Counted from the stretch's first letter, positions 24,280-35,958 are shown. The stretch: 64,000 nt of DNA from Carnegiea gigantea (GCA_029747015.1 JAKOGI010001186.1:136501-200500), one strand, 5' to 3'. The notes: a model not told the origin generated them from the letters alone. Numbers and translations are program-made.

Positions 24280-24830
24280 TCCTTGAATTTGTGTTTTGTT
24301 CCCTTGGTTTGGTGTCTTTTTCTTTAGTTTAGTGAGTTTTGGTTTCCCTTTGGTCTTGTTTTTGTGGTTTCTTTTTGTTCCTTTTTGGTGTTTTAGTGTT
24401 TTTGTTTTTGTTTTTTATTTAGCTTTTCTTTCATTTGTAGTTTGGTTTGTTTCTTTTGATTTAGGTTGGTGTTTAGTAAGTCCTTGGTTTGGTTTTGTTT
24501 TTATCTTGGGTGATTATGTTTGTTTTGGTCTTAATTGGTTTTGTTTTCTTTTGTTAACTTTTGGTTTTTATTTTTCGTTATTTAGTTATTTTGCTTTTTG
24601 ATTTTTGTGTTTGTGTTTTATTATTTTGTTTTGGTTTGGTTTTGATTTTAGTCATTTAGTGGTTTGGTTTGTTTTAGAGTTAGTTTTGTTTTTGCTCTTC
24701 TTTTAAGATTTTGATTTTGGTGATTTTATGTTTGTTTTTGGTTTTATTTGTAATTTTTTATTAGTGTCCTAGTTTGTATATATTTGTGGTTTTGTGTTGG
24801 TTTTGCGGTTGTATAGCTGATGTGATTGCT
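24280..24830 (+). repeat. GT-rich strand-asymmetric block in the element's 3' interior
   Basis: Almost only T and G on the + strand, at the same place as 3130-3735 in copy 1. The frame 24296-24601 (Phe/Leu/Val/Trp/Ser) is a by-product of composition. Confidence 0.7.
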
Positions 24831-24853
24831 TTTTAGCGCCTTAGTTCCCACAA

Positions 24854-24890
24854 TGAGGACATTGTGAAGTTTTGGTGTGGGGGTGAGGTG
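24854..24890 (+). promoter_or_regulatory. internal polypurine-tract-like motif
   Basis: 'caatgaggacattgtgaag' is followed by 'ttttggtgtgggggtgagg'. The last part nearly repeats the true tract at 25745-25765. It lies about 880 bp upstream of the 3' LTR and is conserved in copy 1. Confidence 0.45.
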
Positions 24891-25159
24891 CCCATTTTTG
24901 AAAAATTTTGAAGATTTTTTTGTGTTTAGGAATGTTTGTACTCTTTCTGATTAGCTTAAATTGCCTGTTCTTTGGTTATTAGCTTGTATAATAGTAGGAT
25001 GTGCGCGATAGATCTCCGACCTCAATATGTCATTTTAAGCCCTAATTCTAACCCTAGTTGTTCATTATAGACGTGTAATCTAATCCTTGCTATTTCTTTA
25101 TCATTATCTTTAGGTCTTAGGCTTCCATGAATGATTCTCCCACTTGCTTGTGACACGAT

Positions 25160-25224
25160 TACCCTTTGAGGCACGTGCTACTGGGTGTTACCCTTTGAGG
25201 CAATAGTGCTACTGGGAAAGCTTA
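25160..25224 (+). repeat. paired 'ccctttgaggca ... gctactgg' motif, conserved between elements
   Basis: The words 'accctttgaggca' and 'gtgctactggg' occur twice in tandem. The block recurs, about 85 percent alike by eye, on the opposite strand at 55072-55140 in the gag-protease element. In both cases it is 540-600 bp upstream of the 3' LTR in element orientation. Confidence 0.6.
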
Positions 25225-25739
25225 CTTCCAATGTTAATATGTTGATAATGTAGTTGTGTTGCTTAAGTGGAATTGAGCCTAATTCTAGTAAATCTAAGCC
25301 ATGGGATGATGATACACTTGCACACGAGCACTGGGATGGATTCAGAATCTTGATGTACAGTAGGGTGAAAAATTAGTGCTCTGATGTCATTTATGGGGTA
25401 GAAGACTTTGAAGTACATTCTATGCATATGCAGGTCAATAACTTGGTTATATCAGTCATTTAGTTGATTAGAACGTGTATATATCCTTCCCCAAATTTTG
25501 TACATATTAGCTTTGAGAAAAAACCAAAAAGATTTTCTTTTTGAAATAATTTTTATGGGTATTTCACTTGCAAACCCTCACAAGACCTCACTCGTCCACT
25601 TGAGAAACCGAGGGGTTTAAAGGACTTGTTGCATGCGCTAAATGCAATCGTGATTCCTACGACAGTGAGTTAGGATTTTCATTTTTTTTTCTTTTTTTTC
25701 ATTTCCTTTTAGTTATTTTAGTTTGTTCTACTCGAGGAC

Positions 25740-25765
25740 GAGCAAAATCTTGGTGTGGGGGTATT
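25740..25765 (+). promoter_or_regulatory. polypurine tract
   Basis: 'cttggtgtgggggtatt' directly abuts the 3' LTR start TGTTCG; the matching tract in copy 1 is at 4899-4924. Confidence 0.75.
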
Positions 25766-27615
25766 TGTTCGTACAAAAAATGTATCATTTTTACGATACT
25801 TTTATACCTAACTTATGCTCGTTATAATCATTATTTCTAGGTTTTATTTGATTTTATTTTGTTTTGTAGGTTTTGAGTATTTCGGAAGAGATGCGGGAAA
25901 ATGATGACAAAATACTGAAAATGGAAGAATTGGGCCAAATTGACTCGAACCCAACCCAAATGCCCATTATAACCCAAAAAAATAATAAAAGGAAATTAAA
26001 TTGAAAATAACCCAGCCCCCATGCGCCTAGCACGTGACCTCTTAACCCTCCCTTAACTCTCATTCTCTCTCTCTGCATTAGCTTCTCTCTCTTTTCTCGG
26101 CCAAACATGCCTTGAAACACCAGAAACATGTGACCCCCTTCTCCTTCATCTCACTGCACCATCTTGATCCCCATCCATCTCCCCCCTCTCTCTCTTTAAC
26201 AAGCGAAACACTATCATCATCAAGCACCGCCAGCTTGCATCATCTCCACCATCCACGTCTGGGCGAGATTGACGGCTGAGAATCGATCGAGTTCGAGCAT
26301 AAAAACAGGTGGTGGCGCTTTTGGAAGGATAATTAGGTAACAATCGAGGGTTTAGGTTAGGTTTAGTTGAAGCTTTAGGTTTAATTTTAGGTTTAATTTC
26401 GCTTTTCAGTCATTCGAAGTTTTAGGGTTCTTGTTTCGTTCATCCCTCTCGATTTTTAGACTTAACTTCAGCCTTCAAATTCATGTAAATTGGTTTGATT
26501 TCATCAACTTCGAGTTGTATTTGCAAGGTTTAGTTATTTTAGGCTTTGAATTTTAAGAAATTGCTTCAACTTGGAAATGGGTTATCTATTCATGGTTCGA
26601 CTTTTCTGGGTTTGATTGCTGTTTGTTCTTATTTTTGCCCCCTATTTTGCCCTGAGTTCAAGGCATGTTTATGGTGATTCCACCGTTTTTAGTGGTGATC
26701 GAAGCTTGTCTACGGTGATGTAGCGTTCTTGGTCTCACCCTGTTCAAGGTCAAAAGCTGGGGTTTGATTTCTAAGCTCCATCTCTTGCAAAGTTCTAAGT
26801 TAAATGCTACTGAAAAAATCCAGAAATCTCCCTCTCCTGTTTCGCTTATTTGGTTTCTGATGGGTGTTTAATATATTGTTACTCGATTTAATAGTTTGGT
26901 TGATGTGATTATATTCTGATTTTAGTTGAGTTGAATTAGTTGATTTTACTAGTTCGGTTGATTTAGTTGATTGAGTTGATTTTTGGTTGATGTGATCAAG
27001 TAGTTCATTGCTCAGTTGCTCATTTTCTCCCTTGTTGCCCTCTTATAGGTTTGAAAACTGGAAGGCTTTGATGCGACTGTTGTTTGAGATGATGCCATTG
27101 ACTATGTTTGGCTTTGATTCGTGGCTGTGAGTTTGAGGGCTTTAGTTCTGTTTAAATGATTTAAATTGGTTCGGCTGTTGCTTTTTTTCATTTCAAGCAT
27201 TAGTTTTCGTTACTCAATCGATGCTTCCGTTTAATGCACTTAAACCATTCCCCAAACCTTCTTAGTTGGGCAGCACTGTTTTCCCTTTGTGGCTCTGTTT
27301 GCTATTTATATAATCTTCAGTTGATGGATTGTGGAGTATATTTGACCCCTGGATAGTGCTGGTATTGATTGCGTTTATTTTTAGAATACTTTAATTTGCT
27401 ACATTTAGATCCTAGTTAGGGAATTTGCTACATTTGTTTATAATCCATGTTTTACTTGTTTATTATTTAATTAGTTTAGGATGCTGCTAGAGCAGTTTAA
27501 ACTCATGTTAAGTGACTTTAATCTCTTCCATCGTCCCTGTAGAGACGACCCTCAAGTACTACGATGATAGTCGTACACTTGCGGCACTTCATTGTACATT
27601 AAAATTCATCTTACA
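25766..27615 (+). mobile_element. 3' LTR of the non-autonomous Athila-type element
   Basis: TGTTCGTACAAAAAATG to CATCTTACA, 1850 bp, followed by the TSD ATTGG. It differs from the 5' LTR by many substitutions and small indels and has a shorter CT tract. Confidence 0.93.
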
Positions 27616-27620
27616 ATTGG

Positions 27621-28099
27621 CCATTGTGGTAATGTTGAATAATGCAATAAACCCTCCACATAGCTATCCTTTAATATCAATGCTTTGCTCCCCTTGTTTG
27701 AGATGACTTTAAGAAATTTCTTATCCCGATGTTGAACTCAAACAATTCTTTTCCCCCTATGATCTACATGTATATCTTTTCTAGAATATATAATTCAGGA
27801 GTAGATGTATGTGGTTGTATTTTGTGACTTAGCCTTGCTCCTTCCGGCCATTTCTACATCCAAACAAATCTCAATAATAAGAAATTTACCCTCATTGCTC
27901 CTGAAATTAAAAGTTTTAGATCTTCCATTGTAAAAAACTTTTCCGATCATCATTGCTACATTGACTTGATACTACGTCATCTAATACGTATGCTTGCGAC
28001 ATTGCTTTGGCATCTCAAATCATTTTTTACATCACTCACATATCAAGTTTGGAATGTCATGGTTTTTTTCCTATATTCCCTTAACTATATGTCTTCTGC
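27621..28099. other. unassigned remnant between two insertions
   Basis: It was continuous with 19960-20006 on the left and 35959 onward on the right before the two Athila-type elements inserted. Its first ~42 bases repeat the left flank. No gene is recognised on either strand. Copia-like residues on the minus strand are possible but unproven. Confidence 0.3.
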
Positions 28100-28104
28100 C
28101 AATG

Positions 28105-29463
28105 TGTTTAGGCACAAAAAATGTGTATTTAAGTACTGCTAATCACTTAGTTTTACTTTTAATCAGGATTATCTTTGAATTTTATTTTGTTTTTGTTTAA
28201 TTTTGTAGAAAATATGGGTTCGATGACATAGCGGATGGGAAAATATGGTCGAGTATAAAAATCTAGTTCAGCGTCGGCACACTCTCAACCCAATCCACTT
28301 GTTTAAGCACAAGATCTCATGTAGACTTGTTTCTTCTCATTTGAATCACTAGTTCGGCCTAGTAAGAAACATAGCCTAGAATCCGACTATCCAGCTAGTA
28401 CGAGTGCCTCGCTTCTACCTAGCAGTGACCCAACATATTTTGTCACCAAATCAGAAGTAAGGCCCGATGAATGGTGAAAGAAGAAATAAGGGAAAAAAAG
28501 GGAAGCAACCTCCAAGTCCAGCATTATCCTAGCTCTCGCATAACTCACACATGCCCACTTCCTTCTACTGACCCATTTTTCATTTTGTTTCCCATCGAGT
28601 GGCCCAATAGAGCAGACCGGTCGACAATCAAATTCTTAAGTCTGATGTTGATTGATGAAGAGTGAGGGTGATGAAGTCATTTCCAAATTGTTAAGCAATT
28701 AAGATTGAGGTGGTGGTGATATTGAATCAAAGATAGAAATTAGAAGAATTGGGAAAGTGGAATCCTTTGGGAATTAGGAGATCAACATAATTAGGAAAGT
28801 AGGAGGGGGTTAGCACTAGTATAAATAAGAGTCTTGGGGGTGCTTTGTAAATCATCAATTTCTCTTCCTCTCTCTTGTAGCATTAATTTCTAGAGTTTGA
28901 GAGATTATTTTAATTTTGAAAATTCCTTCAGGTTGAATTTAATCGTAATTTTTTGTTCCAGTTTTAATTTTTCTAGTTCTAGTTCTAGTTTAATTTTTCT
29001 AGTTCTAGTTTCAGTTCAAATTTAATACTTTTTTAGTCATTTAAGCTTTATAGTTTCAATCGTTTCAATTTAATTCAATTTTTATCTTCCAAAAATTCTG
29101 TCATCCAAAGGTTCAATTTTTACTAATCCTTCAGGTTGATGGTAGATATTGAAGTCTCATGGCCATTCAAGGTTGGAATTCTCTATTTCTTTTGATAATT
29201 ATGGTTCGAAATTTTCTTTATTTAGCTACTAAGGTTATCTCTTTCTTCACTCTTTAATTGCAATAATTTTTATTTTTCATGCTCTATTTTTAGGTAAGAT
29301 TTTTGTGAAAATCTTTGGATTTTAGTTAGGTTGCTTAGTTTAGTTTAGTTTAACAGTTTGATACTAGTAATGAAATTTAGCCTATCTTTGTGGACATCCT
29401 GTATAATGCTACAACTACAACTGCACACTTGCAGCTTATTTTTATAGTGCTTGAGATAGAACA
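28105..29463 (+). mobile_element. 5' LTR of the Athila element
   Basis: TGTTTAGGCAC to GATAGAACA, 1359 bp. The start is fixed by the TSD and the end by the primer site. A hexamer run of 'ctagtt' near 28972-29010 is shared with the 3' LTR at about 35466-35506. Confidence 0.9.
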
Positions 29464-29469
29464 TGTTTT

Positions 29470-29487
29470 TGGCGTCATTGCTAGGAT
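29470..29487 (+). promoter_or_regulatory. primer-binding site, tRNA-Asp type (mutated)
   Basis: TGGCGTCATTGCTAGGAT, six bases after the LTR, matches the Asp-type site TGGCGCCGTTGCCGGGGAT at most positions. Confidence 0.75.
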
Positions 29488-29989
29488 AGTGCTGAAATTG
29501 ATTACAAGTTTGAATTGTTGATTGCTTTGTATAGTAGTAATGGTCATTTACTTTCTTGTTAGCTATTTTAATTGCTCACTTTATTTGCTTTAGATAGTTT
29601 AATTTAGTTGTTTTTGTTTAATTTAGTAGTTTTTTTTTTATAATTTAGTGGTTTAATTTAGTTATTTAATTTAGTTATTTAATAGTTGCTTAATTTGTTG
29701 TACTAGCTTCAGTTGTTTAATTTCATTTTTTTAATTTAGTAGTTTAACTTACTTTCCGTTCATCCACCCTTCTAAAATTTTGATCTTTATTGCTTTTCAT
29801 AAAAAAAAAAAGAAAAATTGAAAAAAGCTATGAAAACGAAAGGGGGTATTGGTTGCATGAGTAGTTGGGGTATTGATCCTAACAACAAGTGTTTGAATAG
29901 TGGAAACCAACCTATAATAGTAGCGAATCAGAACCCAAATTGATGAGAAAAAGATGGGTGAAGTGTAGCCTCGACCATGGACACTTAAC

Positions 29990-31660
29990 GACATCTTTTA
30001 TCTACCGAGGGCCATTCAACCATCATGTTTTAATTTACCAACCCTAGAGAATGTTATTCTCGAACCCAAGCCCCAATATACCCATATGCTTCCTAAGTTT
30101 ACGGCCATAGAGGATGCTTACCTAATTCTATAAGAGTTCAAAGAGGTTTGTTGATACTGTGGGATTGAAATTCATTCCCTTTGATTTAGAAGATGATGCT
30201 GAGAAGTAGATGTGTGGCCTGCCAACAAATTCCATTATGAACTGGGAGGGGTTTGTGCGGGGTTTTTCTGCAAAAATACTTTCCCAATAATAAAATTGCT
30301 AAGCTAAAGAATAAAATTAATAAATTCGTGCAAGCTAATAGGGAGTCATTTTAGAACTCTCTTAATAGGTTTAAGAACCTTCTATCTCAATGTTCTCACC
30401 ATGGTTTAGACCAAGCTCATTTATGTTAAATTATTTATGAAGGTTTTCACCAACAAAACAGGACAATGATGGAGTCAATGTGTCAGGGTGATTTCTTTGT
30501 AAGAGCCCTAATGATGCTTGGGAATTCCTCAAAGATCTAGCTGAGAAAACCATGCAATGGGAAACCATTAGAGATGACAACTTAAACTGTAGGCATAGCG
30601 GGGCCATAGATGGTGTGCACGTCGTATTTGACTTAAGTCTTACTATCTTGATTTGCTGCCCTTGAAAACATAATGTTGGGGTTAGTTCTTCACTAATTCT
30701 AGCCTTTCCAGCATCCAAAGGTGTGCTCCTAATGTCACACATTGGATCATCCTCTGAGTGCATGCCCATACTTCACTCACTAATTGGCCTCAGGCTAAGA
30801 ATAGGTAAACATAGCATACAGGAGACCCAAGAATGACCCTTATGCTCCCATTTTTAAGCCAAGGTGGTGTACTTGGAGTAGTAGACCTAATGTAGTACTG
30901 CCTAGCCAGTACGGAGGATTTCCTGGAAACGCCTCATAAACCATAATGAGGGCAGGCTACTAGGGTGTTCCTAAGGCACCTTGGCAGCCAGTTCCTCGTC
31001 CTCTTATTACACCTATTGCCTAGTCTCATCCTCCACTTGGTTATACTGAGCTCAATAAATGTGAGAGGAGAATCAACAATGACCTAGAAAAGATGATAAG
31101 AGAGGGTAATGAAAGAATGCTGAGAGCGATGACTGAGCAGTTCTCCTAGTTTGCTATGGAAAACATAGAGAAAGGCACCATTCCTAATCAATATGAGACC
31201 AACCCTAAGGGTGAAACCCCCTCTAGCTTAGTTCCTGATAACTTGAGTAAGGCTAATGTTGTAATAACTTTGAGGTCAGATGAGAAGTTGACAATCATAT
31301 GGGTGACAACTTGAATGAAACATCTAAGTCATCCTCTACTCTTTTTGATATTCCTCTTATTACTGTTAATGATTCTAGAGAGTCCAAGGAGGATGAGCCT
31401 ACTGATATAGTGACTACACTACTCCTACTCCTCATTTGTAGGTTTAGAAACCTATAGTTTCTCCCCAAATAGGCTGAAGGGGAAAAAGGACCATGCCCAT
31501 ATTCACAAGATCAGGAAAACTTTCTCCCAGGTTAAGATTTACATGCCTGTGCTGGATGCTATCTTGCAGATACCCCAATATGCTAGATTTTTGAAGGAGC
31601 TTTGCGCTACCAAGAGGGCAATTGCTATGCCCAGAAAGCTTTCTTAATTAGTCTCTAATG
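29990..31660 (+). pseudogene. Athila gag remnant
   Basis: Translated pieces with stops match Athila gag in order: MLPKFTAIEDAYL near 30090, SLPTNSIMNWEGF near 30225, then ENHAMGN-like sequence near 30545. Later come TELNKCERRINNDLEKMIR (about 31046) and ITLRSDEKL (about 31265). Capsid-like and downstream parts are both present. The open minus-strand frame at 30431-30769 is a shadow. Confidence 0.65.
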
Positions 31661-31699
31661 TTAGTTCTATTATTTCTAGTTAGATTCATATTAAGTACA

Positions 31700-32102
31700 G
31701 GGACTCAGGTTTCCTTAGCATTTCTATAGCGATAGGTGACCAAACTATTCATAGAACTTTACTAGAATTGGGAGCTAGGGTGAAATTGCTTTCATTAACT
31801 GTGTATGAGAGACTTAGACTAGGTGAGTTGAGACCTGCCAAGATTGTGCTCTAGTTATCTGATAGGTCTATTAGACTTCCTAGGGTGTTGTGAAGGATGT
31901 GCTTATTAAGGTGGGAAAATTCATCTTCCCTATTGACTTTGTGGTGCTTGATACTGAGAGTATGCATAATGTTGAGTCCCACATTCTTGTGATTTTGGGG
32001 CGCCCTTTTTTAGCTACATCTAATACTTTAATTAATAGTGATTGTATGATGAAACTGTCTTTTGGTAATCTAAGTATTGACTTGAATATCTTTAATTTAT
32101 AA
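31700..32102 (+). pseudogene. Athila aspartic protease remnant
   Basis: The pattern ELGARVKLL, YERLRLGELRPAKIVL and LSDRSIRLP is followed by the frame 31890-32102 with FIFPIDFVVLD and ILGRPFLATSNTLI. It matches the plant Athila protease; the usual D-L-G-A-S is ELGAR, so the catalytic Asp is lost. A frame break separates the two halves near 31885. Confidence 0.75.
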
Positions 32103-32139
32103 AGACAGCCTGATGGATTTGATGATGTAACTAGATAGG

Positions 32140-33450
32140 TGATTTTTCTTATGATAACTTAGAGTTTTAGCATGTGAATGAGTTTCTTGTTGAGTATGAG
32201 TCCTTTCATATGGATGATGATCCTGAGTATGACGTGTTTGACTTTGATGATGTAGGCTTTGGGGACTTTATTACTAATGTTGTCTCTACTTGTGATACTT
32301 CCACTGTTTCACTTATTTGGGTACTGACAAGTCTTTACCTGTAATTATTGATTCTGATTTGGACCAGGACCAAGAGGGAAAATTTCTTGACTTGCTTTTG
32401 GAGAATAAAGAGGCCTTAGGCTGGACTATAGAAGACATCAAGGTTATTAGCCCTGAAGTTGTGCTGCACATGGTTCATTTAGAGGACAGTGCCAGGATTG
32501 TCAAATGAGGTTAAAATCAACTCTGCAGAAGGTAGTTAGGAAGGAAGTGTTCAAATCATTGAGCCATGGAGTCATATATGCTATTGCTGATAGTAAGTGG
32601 GTTAGTCATGTTCAGTTTCTAAGAAGACTGGTATTATCGTGATTAAGAATGAAAAAAATGAGCTAATCCCAATTCACGTCTAGTCTAGATGGAGGGTTTG
32701 TATTGATTATAGAATATTGAATGCTACCACCCATAAAGACTATTTTCCCATTCCTTTCTAGAACCAGATGTTAGAGAGGTTAGCTAGACATTTATCCTAC
32801 TATTTTCTTAATGGTTACTTTGGCTATACCTAGATCTCTGTTGCTCAAGTCAAGAGACGACTGCATTTATCTGTCCATTCGGCAGCTATGCCTTTAGAAG
32901 GATGCTATTTAATGTGTGTAATGCCCTTACTACTTTCTAGAGATGTGTAATTTCTGTATTCTCTGATTTGGTTGAACGCTATATAGAGATTTGCATGGAT
33001 GATTTTTCTATTTTTGAGGCTTCTTTTAATGATAACCAATTTGGGAAAAGTTCAAAAAAGGTGCAGGGAGAAACATTTGATCTTGAATTAGCAGAAGTGT
33101 CACTTAATAGTGAAAAAGGGGCTTATCTTAAGCCATGTTATTCCTAGTGATGGTATTGAGGCTAATAAGGACAAGATTGATATGATTGCTAATGTTTCCC
33201 CTCCCACTCATATGAAAGATGTTAGACCTTTCCTTAGACATGCTTGATTTCATTGCAGATTTATTAAGGACTTTAGCAAAATTATTAAGCCCTTATCCAG
33301 CCTTGTAGCTAAGGATGTGTCATTCCACATCTCCAAGGAGTGTTTAGAGGCATTTACTAAGCTAAAGGAAGCTCTTAACATTGCTGTTATTCTACATCCT
33401 CGTGTCTAGGGTAAGCCTTTCGAGTTGATATGTAATGCTTCTGACTACGC
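32140..33450 (+). pseudogene. Athila reverse transcriptase remnant with YESF-containing linker
   Basis: The linker from protease reads VEYESFHMDDDPEYD near 32190. RT opens with ENKEALGWTIEDIKVISP (32400-32460), then HLVQSRWRVCIDYR-like sequence near 32690. The catalytic region is CMDDFSIF (32992-33015), Cys replacing the usual aromatic residue. Several stops are present. Confidence 0.7.
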
Positions 33451-33790
33451 TATTGGGATTACTTAGAATAGTGTATTGATAAGAAACCTCACGTGATTTA
33501 TTATGCTATCTACACAATAAATGATGCCTGGATGAACTATACAGTGACTGAGAAAGAGTTCTTAGCTTTGGTCTTTGTTTTTGAAAAGTTTAGGACTTAC
33601 TTTATTAGTTCTCATGCCATTGTTTTTACTGATCATGCGGCACTTAAGCACGTTCTTTTGAAGAGGGATGCTAAGCCCAAACTTATGATATGGATGATCC
33701 TTTTATAAGAGTTTGATTATGAGATTAGAGATAGAAAGGGTTCTAAAAACCCGGTTATTGACCATCTGTTAAGGATTGTGTATGCTAGGG
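33420..33790 (+). pseudogene. Athila RNase H remnant
   Basis: The open stretch 33493-33708 has YAIYTINDAWMNYTVTEKEF and IVFTDHAALKHVL, the standard RNase H core of Athila pol. Confidence 0.8.
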
Positions 33791-34009
33791 GTATTGAGGT
33801 GCCATTTCTGAGTTCCTCCCTAATGAGCAGTTATTTATAGTTAAGTTTGACCCTTAGTATGTTGATATGAATTACCTTATGATTTGGAGGATTCTTGAGG
33901 GTTGGAGTAGGCATGATAGGGATAGCTTTTTACACTTGGTGAAATTTTATGTTTAGAATAATCCTTATTTAAATATTATTCTAATTAGATTGTTAGGATA
34001 TGTGTCCCA

Positions 34010-34840
34010 GACCATTAGGTTAGACGTATCCTGTCTTTTTGTCATGACCACGCCTGTAGAGAGCACTTTAGTGGAAAAATGACAATGGCCAAGGTTCTTC
34101 AATGTGGATTTTACTATCTTACTTTGTTTAAAGATGCCCATGAGTACTGCAGGCCATGCCCTAAATGTGAACAATTAGATTGTATCACTAGGAGGGATAT
34201 GGTGTCTCTCAACCCCATTATTATGGTAAAGATCTTTGATGGTTGGGGTATAGATTTTATGAGACTGTGTCCTATTTCTTTTATGAATGATGTGTTGCGA
34301 GTTGTTGATTATGTGTGTAAGTGGGTTGAGGCTATTCCCACTATGACTTATGAGGCTAGATTTGAGGCGAAATCTATAAGGTAGAATATCTTTTCTAGGG
34401 ATGGCATACCTTGTGCTATTATTAGTGATCAAGGTACACATTTGAACAATCAATCCTTTGATTCATTGATGGAACGATACTCCATTATCCATAGACGAGC
34501 CACTCCTTATCATTCCCAAGCTAGTGGGCAAGTCAAGGTTTCTAATAGGCAGATCAAGCAGATTTTAGAAAAAACTATCAACAATAGCAGGAAGCATTGG
34601 ATTGACAAGCTTATTGATGCTTTATATGTTTATAGAACGACTTTCAAGACACCTTTGGGTATGTCACCTTGTAGAGTAATCTATAAAAAACCTTGTTACC
34701 CAGTTGAGCTTGAGCATTGAGTTTGGTAGGCTATTAAGACCCTCAACTATGATCTTACTACAGAAGGTGAGGAGAGGAGATTGCAGTTGAGCGAGTTAAA
34801 TGACATTCGAACTGAGCCCTACTTGTGGTTACTAGCTTAG
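34010..34840 (+). pseudogene. Athila integrase remnant, catalytic Glu lost, C-terminus deleted
   Basis: The zinc-binding part reads CREHFSGK then CRPCPKC (34040-34170). The core has GWGIDFM (first Asp), ISDQGTH (second Asp) and SGQVKVSNRQIK, where Lys replaces the catalytic Glu. MSPCRVIYKKPCYPVELEH and LQLSELNDIRTEP follow, and then the sequence becomes LTR. A frame break lies near 34380. Confidence 0.8.
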
Positions 34841-35953
34841 TGAATGGTGAAAGAAAACATAAGGGGAAAAAAGAAAGTGGCGACCAGGTTTAACATTAGG
34901 CCAACTCTTGCATAGTCAGCCTAGCTCTCCTCTTAATGCCACATTAGTAGCTGCTCTGTGTAGGCCTGTTCGTGGTTACCATCCTAAGAGTGGAAAATAA
35001 AGAAAGAAGAGTAAGGCAGCACAGCCCACACGTGCCCACTTTCTTCCAACAACCCATTTTTCATTTTGTCTCCCACCGATTGCCCAACATAGCAGACCTA
35101 GCCATCTAGTTTTATCTTGAATCAAAGTATTGATTGATGCCAATTGAAGAAGATTGAGTGCAATGAAGTTATTTCCAAATTTCTAAGCAATTAAGATTGA
35201 GGTGGTGGTGATATTGAATCAAAGTTGGAAATTAGCGGAATTAGGAAGTGGAATTGTTTGGAAATTCGGAGATTAATATAATTAGGAAAGTATCAGAGTG
35301 TTAGCACTAGTGTAAATAGGGGTCTTAGGGGTGCTTTGTAAATTATCAATTTGTCTCCCTCTCTCTTATAGCATTAGATTTCTAGGGTTTAAGAGATTAT
35401 TGTAAATTTTGGAATTCCTTCAAATTGAATTTAATTGCAATTTCTTATTCCAGTTTTAATTTTTCTAGTTCTAGTTCTAGTTTAATTTTTCTAGTTCTAG
35501 TTTCGATTCATGTTTTTAATTTTAGTTATTTAGGCTTTATAGTTTCAATTTTAGTGCAATTTTTATCTTCCAGAAATTTTATCATCCAAAATTTCAATTT
35601 TTGCTACTCCTTCGGGTCAATGGTGGATGTTGAAGTCTCACAGTGATTACTCGTTCAACGTTCGGATTTTTCTATATTGGTTTCCTTTAATAATTGTGGT
35701 TTAGAATTTTCTCTATTCAATGATTAAGGTTATCTCTTTCTTCCCTCTTTAGTTACAATTGTTTTTGTTTTTCATGCTTTATTTTTAAGTTAGATTTTTG
35801 TGAGAATATTTTCTTTTTAGTTAGGTGGTTTAGTTTAGTTTAGTAGTTTGATACTAGTAATTAAATTCAACTCATCTTTGTGGATGACCTATGTAGTGCT
35901 ACAACTATGGTTGTATACTTGCAGCTTATTTGTACAGTTCCTGAGGTACAACA
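34840..35953 (+). mobile_element. 3' LTR of the Athila element, 5'-truncated
   Basis: From 'gaatggtgaaagaa' (about 34842) it aligns with 28468-29463 of the 5' LTR and ends GTACAACA before the TSD CAATG. The first ~365 bp of the LTR are absent. Confidence 0.85.
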
Positions 35954-35958
35954 CAATG

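Larger units (their letters stand above)
20012..27615 (+). mobile_element. complete non-autonomous Athila-type LTR retrotransposon with 5-bp TSD
   Basis: Flanked by ATTGG (20007-20011 and 27616-27620). The LTRs are 20012-21887 (1876 bp) and 25766-27615 (1850 bp), both starting TGTTCGTAC and ending TTACA. A tRNA-Asp-type primer site follows the left LTR and a polypurine tract precedes the right one. The 3.9-kb interior encodes only a gag remnant joined to a Tyr-Glu-Ser-Phe repeat protein; there is no protease, RT, RNase H or integrase. It must have moved using enzymes of a related element. The element at 28105-35953 shows that autonomous relatives existed. LTR divergence is visibly larger than in the chromovirus. 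Confidence 0.92.
28105..35953 (+). mobile_element. Athila-type LTR retrotransposon, degenerate, 3' LTR truncated
   Basis: Flanked by CAATG (28100-28104 and 35954-35958). The 5' LTR is 28105-29463, followed by a mutated tRNA-Asp primer site. Gag, protease, RT, RNase H and integrase remnants follow in Ty3/Athila order. The pol end, any env-like region, the polypurine tract and about the first 365 bp of the 3' LTR are missing: pol sequence runs straight into LTR sequence near 34840. The intact TSD shows the deletion came after insertion. Many stops and frameshifts mark an old copy. Confidence 0.9.

Noticed and set aside
24296..24601. 101-codon hydrophobic frame, possible env-like membrane protein
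   Set aside because: It is the translation of a GT-only tract; the equivalent frames in copy 1 have unrelated lengths.
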